Origin: Ischnura elegans
Taxonomy: Eukaryota > Arthropoda > Insecta > Odonata > Coenagrionidae
DNA length: 64,000 nucleotides
Direction of reading: 5' to 3'
Assembly (NCBI RefSeq): GCF_921293095.1
Contig: NC_060259.1
Coordinates: 48,465,812 to 48,529,811 of the forward strand
Part shown: in pieces, positions 1 to 9,562 of the stretch
How the letters are laid out: the number at the start of each line of letters is the position of its first letter
How positions within the stretch are numbered: position 1 is the stretch's first letter
Notes under the pieces: model-generated
Seen by the model: the letters and a program-made list of their open reading frames with translations, nothing else
Database searches by the model: none
What the model was told of the DNA's origin: nothing
Translations under genes and position numbers: made by a program

Positions 1-62
1 TTTATGATAAAATGAGTAAGATATTTTCGAAAAAATGCCTGAAACTGGCAATATGGCCGCCG

Positions 63-588
63 CACAGTGGGCGGAAATCGGAAAAAGCCGGACAAAATTA
101 CAAAATGGCTTTTTTTTAGTTATAAACTTGAAACTTCGCGGGTATACTCAAAATTGATTGAAATTTATGGATATGTACTTCATTTGACATAGATCTCACG
201 CGCTACTGAGATACAGAGGCTCAAACGTGATCAATTTGTAACTGTACGGTAAGAATTTATCGATGTAATACTTTAAGATTACGGAAAATTAAAGAAAAAA
301 CCCTATGCCAACGAATTATGTGGCTTTTTATTCCGCAAGAATCCACCCATAACTTCACTATTTACATACTTTGGAATATTTTCAGAGAAAATTGAATACG
401 GGCGTTTTTATGGAAATTTGATCACGTTTGAGCCTCTGTATCTCAGTAACGCGTGAGATCTATGTCAAATGAAGTACATATCCATAAATTTCAATCCTTT
501 TTGAGTATACCCGCGAAGTTTCAAGTTTATAACAAAAAAAAGCCATTTTGTAATTTTGTCCGGCTTTTTCCGATTTCCGCCCACTGTG
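63..588. mobile_element. Non-autonomous Transib-like DNA transposon
   Basis: Both ends are the same inverted repeat of about 172 bp (63-234 and 418-588). It starts CACAGTGGGCGGAAATCGG, and the two arms differ at only a few positions. The element is flanked by a perfect 5-bp GC-rich target duplication CGCCG (58-62 and 589-593). A terminus beginning CACAGTG with a 5-bp GC-rich duplication is the signature of the Transib superfamily, whose transposase is related to RAG1. From each end, CACAGTG is followed by 22 bp and then ACAAAATTA (92-100 on the left), which matches the recombination-signal nonamer at 6 of 9 positions. The 183-bp centre has no reading frame, so mobility would depend on a transposase made elsewhere. 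The superfamily call rests on ends and target duplication only. Confidence 0.75.
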
Positions 589-1344
589 CGCCGGTCAGTA
601 AAATTAGCTAGATATTATTAAAGCTTTCTTAGAATATTATTTGAAAGATGCACTTTCCAATGATCCAAATAACGTCGGATTATAGTTGAGCTATAAACAG
701 GAGGTAAATTTTTTTACAGATAAGAACTTGTTCAGTGGCTCAACACCCAAACCAGAGCCCTGTAAACAAACCGAGATGGGGTTAGGTCTACACCTACAAA
801 AAGGCATGTCTCCCTGCACTCCCGCTACTGGGTGAGGGGTGACACACCACTAATTGCCTTTTAGCTCCGTCTTATCGAACAGCAACGGCAAACGGCCTGA
901 AATACTTCCTTGGTTTTAAGGGTAGGTCATGGCAATGGATGATTCCTACAAGCCTTGTGTGTGTGTGTGTGCTTCGTGCCTCGGTCTTGTGCTTTTTAGT
1001 GTCCTGGCCTCGGCGAAATATCTTGTTTGTTGACTGCACTAGGCCCAGCTGTTTTTCGGTGTGTCCTTGAGCCCATTTATCCATTTTCGCTCACAATAGC
1101 TACTACGGAATTTCAACTTTTTGTGTAAGTTGTTGCCATATTGACAGATTTCCTTTATTAGTAGTTGGTAATTTTTGCCTTCGCATGAATGTGGGAGTAT
1201 AATTTGTTAGTTTGCGTGACATTATTATGTCTGAGTGGTGCGTTTTTGGGAATCCTTTTGCATGGTGGTGACTGATCTCCCCTTGCTAAACACATTGAGG
1301 TGGCTCGTGGGGTATTATATAGATTTAGATACACGTGAGATGAC
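589..1344. other. Intergenic, no gene recognised
   Basis: No convincing coding frame is visible. It contains a short (TG)8 run at 956-971 and a pyrimidine-rich stretch near 780-850. A 70-codon open frame on the - strand (872-1084) crosses the TG run and shows no recognisable domain. Confidence 0.5.
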
Positions 1345-1972
1345 TTAGAATGTGCTGCTAACGTGTGGGAGCCTTACAAAGTAGGGCCGAAAGCTGAAAT
1401 AAATTAAGTACAGCGCAGGGCGGTCAGATTTGTGATCAGTTGTTACGATAAGAAGTGCAGAGTTTCCAATACATTATGCGAGCTAGAATGGGAATCTTTT
1501 CAGGAACCTTTATCGAAGTATAAGCTAAATTTAGGGAAGAGTCCTTCTTCTCAGACGACGTGAGGCATATCCTACATTTTCCGTTGTACTATGGTAGATG
1601 TCATCACGAGAAGAAAAGAAAAAAAAGACTGCAAAACAGAGAAATTTAAAATGTCATTCTTTCCTCGCACTATTAAAGATAGCAACTGTGTCTTAGTTGA
1701 TAAAATTAATGCCGTTGCTCGCTATTACGACTCATTGCGTGTTTTTTTGTTTTTCTTCCATTGTTGTAACCTACTATGGATATATAAATATAGAAATTAC
1801 AAACTATTGGCAAGATTTGTAATTGCATGAATATGCAGGTATTTTTTGCTATCATGTCTTATGTTTCTATGACCTTACGGTGTGCATGTGGCGGCTCTTG
1901 CATGCTACATGTTGGTGATTGATCAAACGCCCTAGAAGTGGATCAAAGAGTATTATGCAAATGTAGATGTAG
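1345..1972 (+). mobile_element. LINE (non-LTR retrotransposon) 3' end, decayed
   Basis: Translation across several frames gives the C-terminal signature of Jockey/CR1-type LINE reverse transcriptases: ECAANVWEPYK near 1350, VQRRAVRFV at 1408, then FKMSFFPRTIKDSN near 1645, equivalent to the usual 'SFFPRTIREWN' motif. In-frame stops occur after GPKAEIN and near 1560. The fragment ends in ATGTAGATGTAG at about 1961-1972, like the short tandem tail of such LINEs. The copy is strongly 5'-truncated and has no upstream reverse transcriptase core, so it is an inactive relic. Clade assignment (CR1 or Jockey) is inference. Confidence 0.7.
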
Positions 1973-2089
1973 TTTGGTTCCATCTAGCGATTTGATCGTT
2001 GGATTATTCTTCCTTATAGGATAGTCCTCCAAAATCGCTGGCACAGTAATGGCTTCGCCTGGTTTCGCTAGCTAGTGGGCCCTTTTCGT

Positions 2090-2811
2090 ATCTATAGCGT
2101 TAAGGTGTTTTACCCCGTCCTATCCCTTCCAACCCTTTCCCTACCCCAGAGGCGTCGTCGGGCTCCTATCGCGGCGGCGCCTCTTTCCTTTTCCCTTCCT
2201 GTCCTCGCCCTCCCCGAGTGATCGGACGTATCAGTTGAATTACTGGGTTCCGGCCCCGGTGCGTTTTATCCTCGAAGGGCACCCCTGAGCCCTCATTTCT
2301 TCTTCTTGTAGTTTGGTTCCCCTGCCATTTCGGCTCTCTCTGCCTCGCTTTCTTCCCCTCCGTTCTTTCCATTCGCCCCTCCCTCCGCTACCTACCCTCC
2401 CTCTCGCGCTGCACTGCGCCAGATTCTTTTGCGAGACCCTGCTTCGGGCGAGGAGCGTGTCCCTCCACTTCCCCTTCCAAGGCGCTGTCTCCCTTGCCTC
2501 TTCCTTCCACGCCACCCCCTCAGCCCGCCGGCCACTATACGCACATTCGCTACGGTGCCACTCGACTCCACTCCTTCATTTTCGCAGAAAGCACGCGCCA
2601 AAGTTTACGAGTCTGGCCGGCGAGAGTTGTCCAATGACAGCGCAAAAAGAGGGGAGGAGAATCCTGCGCCAGCAAAGTTTGCCGCCGATCATTCTCCCCA
2701 AAACGCACCTCACACACTCGCCTAGCCAAGCAACGTTGTCACAGTTATATGAATCACCGAAACAAGCCGGAGGCTTTTACATTGAGGGAAGAGTAGCTGG
2801 AAAGAAATGCT
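2090..2811. other. C/T-rich, locally GC-rich island without clear gene
   Basis: The + strand is dominated by runs of CCCTTCC and TCCCTTCC with scattered CpG, unlike the AT-rich surroundings. It leaves a 168-codon open frame at 2313-2819 and others on the opposite strand. The predicted products are low-complexity Pro/Leu/Arg strings with no domain, and open frames are expected by chance where TA is scarce. It could be a CpG-type promoter of an unseen gene or an old repeat; the sequence does not decide. Confidence 0.4.
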
Positions 2812-3144
2812 TCCATTAATTACGTGAGGCATTTAGGGGGCGGGGGTTAAGCCGAATCTCACCAATCTTAAGTGGGGGGTAGGGGGCTTCCTAGCAAGTA
2901 TCGTGTAATTTTTTCCCCGAAAAAAACATTCTTAAATACTAGTCTTGCCTAATCTTAAATAAATATAAGCTAACAATCAATAATAAAGCGAACGCAATGA
3001 AGCGTCGATGAACGTATTTACGCTGTAAATACGCATTTTGATCAAACTAACGTTAGATTAGAGGGAGGGGATCGAGCCAAATCTCACGATATCTCACTAA
3101 GGGGGATCTCAAAATAGCAATTTTCCCCTCACGTAATTAATGGA
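2812..3144. mobile_element. MITE, 333 bp, 18-bp terminal inverted repeats
   Basis: The ends are perfect inverted repeats, TCCATTAATTACGTGAGG (2812-2829) and its complement (3127-3144). Just inside both ends lies a G-rich block next to a phrase like 'GCC-AATCTCAC' (near 2852 and 3075), in the same direction both times. No transposase frame exists. Several arthropod DNA-transposon families have termini with this ATTACGTGAG-like motif; I cannot fix the superfamily because the target duplication is ambiguous. Confidence 0.6.
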
Positions 3145-3769
3145 CGCTCCCTTACCTTCTCCGCGATGTTTTCTCCCAGGGGCGGTCCGGGGTGATTGGG
3201 GCCCTCGGCTGTGGTTCACTATCGGGCCCTCCTTGCCTGGGGATTCGTGGGTCCTCTCCCGGATAATTTTAGGAAATTACATGCCCGGAAATGAATTTTG
3301 AGCCTATTCTGGCTTTAAAACCAGATGAAACTTAATAAATAAAGCAATATTGTAAAAAAATACTATGAATAGTGGGAATTTCATATCTTTTAAAATTAAA
3401 TACTGCATTGTTATTCTATTATCTATTTATTGAATTTGTTACATGAAACTGCAATGATATCTAAAAAATCTGAAATAGCCTTCTCGAATAGCCCTTTAAA
3501 AAAGCATGAGGTTCTCTTTTACCTTCCGACTCTTCTATTATATTTATTTTTCATGTAATCTTTTTACGCTGAGTATGACTTTTTAATGACTGTGAATGCT
3601 GTAAATAAAGCAAATAATGAAAGAGCAGAATTTTATAATGAAAAAATAACTCCGATTCGAGTAATCATAAATGCTTCACGATGGACGCGAGCGCTGTGAG
3701 GGCCCCCTATGCTCCGGGCCCTCGGCGATCGCCGATCTGCCCATGAATTCAAGTAAGGTAATTTGCATT
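3145..3769. other. Intergenic with two GC-rich blocks
   Basis: Two GC-rich patches (3175-3265 and 3680-3745), each containing GGGCCCTC-type words, bracket about 400 bp of AT-rich DNA. They could be decayed ends of one hAT-like element (CAGGGGCGG at 3179), but no 8-bp target duplication is visible. No gene seen. Confidence 0.35.
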
Positions 3770-4416
3770 TACATTATCATTAGGCCCACACCTCCCATGA
3801 ACTTACTTTACTCCCCAATAACTCGAGGCTATGGAACAGTATTTTCTTTTTTTTGCTGAAACGTTTCCCTGTGCCCAATGTAAGCGCAGAACTTGTATTG
3901 TCTGCAGTAACAACCGAGATATCATTCCATCGAACAATACTACGACTTAGAGCTTCATCAAATGCTTGTTTTCATGTTCCTCTCGGTTATATGCCGATAG
4001 TTTTACTATATTCTATCGGACACTACTCCGTTCTATTTTCAGGGATGGTTCCAGTGTAAAAAATACTTTTTCTTTCAAAACAACAATTAGTCAGTGACAA
4101 AAAATTCTTTTTAGTTCAATACAGTAAAAAGTCTACAGGAAGAAAAGTAATTATCGAAAAACATACGATGATTAAAGGGTTCAGTGATAGCCTTGTGAAA
4201 TCGCAGAAAGACACTTGCTTCCAAGCCTAACTTCCGATCGAAGTAATTTCGATGAAAGTAATTTTCTATCGCCTGGTTGAACCTTAAAGCCGTCTGAAGA
4301 ACATAAGTACCAAAGTTTAAAGCGAAATCTAAAAGGCTTGTTTTTAAGGAACATGTTTGCACTGTTGTGACCAAAGTAAGGTACCGTTTGCTCGTCAATT
4401 CACAAATGATGCGCAA
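3770..4416 (-). pseudogene. piggyBac transposase relic (catalytic region)
   Basis: Read on the - strand, a 101-codon frame (4416-4111) ends with RKLGLEASVFLRFH and FNHRMFFDNYFSS, the segment around the second catalytic Asp of piggyBac transposases ('FFDNYFSS'). Further along, in shifted frames, come TGTIPENRTE and SIVRWNDISVVT (about 4056-3940), both standard piggyBac stretches after that Asp. MGGVG (about 3803-3785) sits where the third catalytic Asp ('GGVD') should be, here with Gly in place of Asp. Stops and frameshifts break it. A further 98-codon - strand frame upstream (4740-4444) could be part of the same relic, but I see no motif in it. Confidence 0.65.
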
Positions 4417-5040
4417 ATATTCCGAATTGTAATAATTTTTAATTCAAGTCGACAAAAAGAGGTCATAAATTACAAATCTGTCATTTTTGCCCAGATAGGC
4501 ATTGTCAGAAAAGTGTACATTATTTTTATGAATCAAAATATATTTTGGCTCAATGATTTCTGAACCAAATAAACGCCTTATCGTCTTCCTTCGACCGATA
4601 TCTTGTCGTGGAAGTCGTTGATATTGCTGATTCATGAAGTAAGGAAGGATTAATTCGGAATGAATGTACAAAGTTTTGTGTTCCATTGCACCCGAAATGC
4701 TTTCATGTATATATATGTATTCATAGTCGTCATTTGTCATAATTCAATCTCTAGTGATACAAATTTCAATTAAAAACTGGAAAATACGTTATACTCTGAG
4801 AAAATATTCGCTTTGACTCATTTCTTTCAAACCGTAATGCATCTCTATTTTATATTGGATTCAGGTCAAATAATATATCTCATTGGAAACATAATATATT
4901 AGAATTTTAACTATCAAATATAACGACATTTGTCATGTACGTGGCATAAAAAGGCGTAGAATTATATCTGACAGTAAAAACGGCATATTCCTACGAGACG
5001 GCAATATAAGGTAAAGCGGGTTGCATAACTATATATAGGT
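4417..5040. other. Region between piggyBac relic and piggyBac-type MITE
   Basis: Contains an open - strand frame of 98 codons (4740-4444) without a recognised motif, then AT-rich non-coding DNA. It may be the decayed 5' half of the adjacent piggyBac relic. Confidence 0.3.
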
Positions 5041-5430
5041 ACCTAATTCGGCCGAAGTTGCGAAAACGCAACATTATGTTCCCGGTCCGATTTTCACTTA
5101 ATATTGTCTTCCTGACGATATATAAGCTGTAAAATCTATTTATTGAAAATTTTAAGTCCATATGGACGAATGAAAAACTTAATAAAGGGAATAGTTCCCC
5201 TTAGGAAAAATTATCTTTCTTGCGTAACAGGTGACTTGATAATTGACACATGTTGTGTATTTTTTAAAATATCAAAATGCTTATGAAGTGTCAGTAAATT
5301 AAAAATCAGTTTAAACTTACGTTTCTTGAAAAAAGCGAATTCTGTATGAATAAAATTCAATTGAAACATTTTTTTTTGCATTTCTCAATAATGTCGCTTT
5401 TTCGCAACTTTGGCCGTAAATGAGTTAGGT
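5041..5430. mobile_element. piggyBac-family MITE with hairpin termini
   Basis: The left end reads ACCTAATTCGGCCGAAG, then a hairpin GTTGCGAAAACGCAAC (5057-5072). The right end, complemented, reads ACCTAACTCATTTACGG, then CCAAAG and GTTGCGAAAAAGCGAC. These match the piggyBac-type termini at 62981-63085 (TTAACCCATTTACGGCC followed by a hairpin). The outer TTAA has become CTAA on both sides. The roughly 320-bp centre has no coding frame. Confidence 0.6.
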
Positions 5431-7640
5431 TTCTGACTTTAGACAAACGACTTCCGAATGGTCGACTATCCGCTCGGTACGGAGCGGTTTATGACGCCGA
5501 TAAGGACACACAGCCAAATACTTAGAAAACGATCGTAACTCACACTGCGTTATTCGAAGAATTTCCCCTCCGAATATCGTACTAGCCATCTTAAAACTTT
5601 GTGGTGAGTAAAATAACCATATATGCAGAATTTGGCGAGTAATTTTACTTGTTTCTGGAGCGATTGTCGCAGTTCAGTGTTACTAAACATAAATGCTAAG
5701 ATAATAACATTTTTTACTTTCCTACAGTATATTGGGAATGCATGTATAAAATACATTGTACTGTCACTTTCAAAAGTTTTATGACAAAGTTCGTGGCGCC
5801 ACTTCTGCTTGTCGAGGCATTTTAGTTTGCCATACTCTTTCCATTTTCCTTGGCTAATCACCGAAAATATTTCGTTTGCGCATGAGTATTTATTCACTCA
5901 GAGAGAGATGTTACTTGCAAAATGATCCGTCTGTTTCTATTTACGTCGAATTAAACGATCATTTTGTGTGCATTTACTGCGTACTTTCCACAGTTTTCAG
6001 TGTAGGTTTATATTTACGATATTATAAAACTTCCTCTGCAAGCAGTTGCGATGGCCTAGTGGAGTAAACGAGCGACTGTGATGGTGATTGTTAACAAGTT
6101 ATACCAACATTGAGAGCCCAACACCAGTCGTGTACCCGAGGTCCGCCAAACAGTACCCGGGGTCTGGTCGACCGTGTGCGCTATGAATCACGATTCGCCC
6201 TCGACTCTAAAAAATCATCACAGAAAAGTAAGCGTAATTTGTAATTTTTTATTACAGTTCGATTTCTACGTGTGATTTCATGAAAAAAAAAGAGTCCACT
6301 ACTTTTCCATAGGCAGTGACCGCGAATTAATGCCTTTAAATATTAATTGGGGATTATAATTAATGCAGCAAAAGTATAAAGTCAATTTTACCACTTATGC
6401 GTGATTAAAAATACCTAAAATCAATAAAAGCTAATTTTACGGAACAGGCGGAAAGCATATAGGAGCTAAACGTGTCGAGCAAGGTGTTTATGATTAAAAT
6501 TCCTTCATTTGCATTGCGGTCGGGCATCTATTTTTCTGAATGAGAATGTTTGAGGGTGGAATGCAGTTGTTCGGGTTTTTCTAAACTCCGCGAGAGCTGA
6601 AGGTATGTGGATGTGTTTGTCCTTGCATAAAAGCTACAACTGGTTTACGAACGACGTAGAATCAATGTTTCCCAATATTATTCTACCTGTAACTCGATCA
6701 CCGATGCCTGTAAAATCAGTTAGCAGAATATCTTTCTGATTGTATTTCGCCGATTGGGACTGAACATTGTCACCATAGTACCCCATGTCTCAATAGGGCT
6801 CATCAAAACTCGACTGGTCTTTTTTCGTGGCATGCTACTCCTTTAAAACTTGCGATGTTGTTTTAAAAATTTTGGTATTAATTAAGATAAATAAAGATTT
6901 AAAAATGGGGAAAATTGATACAGCTGTTTCAATTATTACAAGAAATGTGATGCTACCGAAGAATGATGAAGATAAAATGGATCGACAGTGTAAATAATGA
7001 GAAAGTGCCATGAATACTGCGAGGAAAGAGAATTCTTCTATAAAATTTAATGAGAAGACAGGACAACTTAGTTGACAACATTTTGAAGAATGAGTATCCG
7101 ATGAAATAAACACATAAGGATAATTGGAAGGGAAGAAAGGCAAGAGATTGCTCTGAACGAGTTTCATAGGACAGGTTATAACGCTAGCAAAAGTATAGAG
7201 GAATGAAGAGCTACGTCAAACCTATCTTTGGATTGCTGAATAATGATGATAATGAGTGCAAATTTTTTTGCGTGAATGATTTTGACGGAATGGAACTGCC
7301 ATTAAAATTTAAACCAAAGTTAAACTTTAGATATTCGTTTACGTAATCTTACAATTTGCGTGATGTGGTCACTTTTGTTCTTCGTCATCGCGTTCATAAG
7401 TCAACGTTCATATTTAGTGTAACCCTGCCTATTGAAAAAGTAAGAAAATGTTATGTTCCTTGTAACCCATCATCAACACTGTCATAGCCGCTTAGGTTGT
7501 ACGATAAAGACCACAAGGAAGGAAATGAATAGAAGACGGAATAGCGCGAGATAATAAAAATTACAGTTTGTTCGACTTGAAGCCCTCCTGCAGACTCAAC
7601 GAGGCGGAACGTGCAGTAGGGAAAGTCAACAACGATAGTA
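5431..7640. other. Intergenic, mostly featureless
   Basis: AT-rich. Apart from the dispersed-repeat fragment at 5840-6085 I see nothing I can name. Open frames of 110-115 codons on the - strand (5550-5897 and 6835-7167) carry no domain. Confidence 0.5.
5840..6085 (-). repeat. Dispersed repeat X, partial copy
   Basis: Matches the opposite strand of the X copies at 30815-31651 and 31913-32805 and lies in the same direction as the copy at 48421-49070. Shared landmarks are TTTGCG-GTGA, CACTCAGAG-GAGAT, GTGCATTTACTG and GCAAGCAGTTG. The last is followed by GATGGCCTAGTGGAGTAAAC, which contains a good match to a polymerase III box A (TGGCCTAGTGG, about 6051-6061). A convincing box B is not seen in this copy. 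Confidence 0.55.
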
Positions 7641-7800
7641 GGGACACGTGAATGTTGCGCTATTTTGGGAAGACATTATTCTAATGCGTCCATATTCCTC
7701 ACTCATTCCGGTAGTAGTCCTTTTCGCCCAGCCAAAAATTTACCCCTCTCTGAACGGAAGGCTTACCCCCTACCACCTCCCTACCCACCTCACTACGGTG

Positions 7801-7808
7801 TATATAAG
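7801..7808 (+). promoter_or_regulatory. TATA box, candidate aquaporin core promoter
   Basis: TATATAAG at 7801-7808 is followed about 30 bp later by a pyrimidine-rich CCTTAGTCC (7831-7839), a plausible initiator. An E-box CACGTG lies upstream at about 7645. It is on the same strand as the aquaporin, 1.5 kb before its start codon. The link to that gene is inference from position. Confidence 0.45.
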
Positions 7809-7832
7809 TCGGTAGGGCCTTCAAGGCTTTCC

Positions 7833-7981
7833 TTAGTCCTACAACCACACGTCAAGAACTGAGGGTAGAGGTGTCATTGCAGCGGTGCAGGTTCAACTTT
7901 CGATATCGTGATAGGTCTATAGGTCTGGCTCTTCCGACTGCGGAGGCAATCTTAAGGACACCATATTTCGAAGATTTTAAG
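7833..7981 (+). other. Possible non-coding first exon of the aquaporin gene
   Basis: If transcription starts about 30 bp after the TATA box, the first good donor is AAG|GTAACA at 7981/7982. A matching acceptor, TTTATTTACAG, ends at 9312, 28 bp before the aquaporin ATG. This would give a roughly 150-nt leader exon and a 1.3-kb 5' intron (7982-9312). Purely a splice-signal model. Confidence 0.35.
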
Positions 7982-9340
7982 GTAACAAATATTTTTATCT
8001 GCATATTATACCCAACTGGTATTCCCATGAAGGCGACCGTAATCGCCTTATTTTCTTTAAGAGCTCATAGTTTGTCAATAATGGTGTTTTCCGTATGTGC
8101 ACCATCGGGAAACTTTGAATGACGAGTGGCGATTTTGAGTTCATCTTATTATTTTTACAGTTAAAATTATTGGGATGCTTTCAGTGTTTCATGTTTTACG
8201 TACTATATATTAGGGGGCATTTGGCAATCGGTGTCTTTGCAACGCTGGGACGATCCTCTTTATCATTTTGTAGTGATATTTCCTAAAGGTGCTTCATGTA
8301 TGAGAGACTTGTAGCATTGTAGATTATTTTTGCGATATAAATCCCAAGTCAGTAATCCTGGAGGGTTTCGGTTTCGAAGCTGAAGACGCGAGTTTCCACC
8401 TCCGTATTTTACACGTGGTGGTGAAATTATTTGATAGATCTTGGAAGCTTTGATATCCCAGTGGATTGAGTGCTTCTGAACTGTACGTTAAGGACGCTGC
8501 ACAAGGTGAAAGATCGTGTGAATTAAATCATTCATACTGTCATCGGTCACGGGATCATACAAGCAAAAATAGTACTCGTTTAAATTTTCATTGAATGATC
8601 ATACGCTTGACGGTTTATTCAGGAATTTTTTCCGTTATGCACTGCAAATTATTTATTTTGCATGATAATTCGCAATGAATAGAGACTTTCAGAGTTTCGG
8701 ACTAGGCTAAACGCGAGGGTACTTCGTAGACTTCTAATTTTCCCTCTACTTAAAAGTAAAGCTGCATAATTTCCGTAGATGCATTTTTAAGTCACATTTT
8801 TATTTCTACGAGTGAGTCTATTAGACTTCATGTCTATCCATGTCGTATATGGAGATAAATTTATTTTAATTCAAAGAACACTATTTAAAGCTAGGAGCAT
8901 GAGAACGTTTCATGTTGGCATGGTGGCATTTCCATGATGGTGGATCGACTTACAGCTATCAAAAAAATGTGCCATGTTAATTCTCTCCTTGAAATGGTGT
9001 GTTCATTAATGGCGTTTGGGTTGATTCTCTCCCTTCATGTGCATTAGAGGATAAAGCATTGTATTTTATCTTGTTGCTTGGTGAAGGCCTTTTTAAGTCT
9101 CATTAAACTGCTATTGACGTACTATATTTACTATTCATTCGCTGTCTCTGGCGTGTCTTCATGGAATCGACTCAACATATAGGAATGTAAAGAAAAACCT
9201 TATGAATACGCTTGAATTTAATATTGTACGGCCCAAGTTTCAACGTAGTACGCCATTATCTGGCACATTCTATGTAAATGTTTTATACGCACCATCTTCC
9301 ATTTATTTACAGTATTTACTTGTGGTTCACCCGCTATATA

Positions 9341-9562
9341 ATGAGTACTACGGGTAGCAGCTCCCTTTTGAAAAACTTCGTTGGCGTTTCGGATGTGTCC
9401 AACCGCTCCATATGGCGAGCCCTGGTTGCAGAATGCCTCGGCACCTTTTTCCTGGTGCTCGTGGCGTGTGGTTCGACGTCCAGCGGATGGAGTGAAGATT
9501 ACGCCCCCTCAGTTCTCCACATCGCTCTCTGCTTCGGACTTACCGTCGCTACAATGGTTCAG
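9341..9562 (+). CDS. Aquaporin coding exon 1 (residues 1-74)
   Basis: Encodes the cytoplasmic N-terminus and the first two membrane segments ([15 protein letters not shown], then [15 protein letters not shown]). Phe65 is the first selectivity-filter residue. The donor is TTCAG|GTGGGT at 9562/9563. Intron 1 is 1080 bp and holds no recognised element. Confidence 0.92.

Noticed and set aside
2313-2819. 168-codon open frame in the C/T-rich island
   Set aside because: Low-complexity product with no domain; other frames and strand are also open because stop codons are rare in this composition.
3177-3745. hAT-like element beginning CAGGGGCGG and ending CTGCCCATG
   Set aside because: Ends are only partly similar and no 8-bp target duplication is present.
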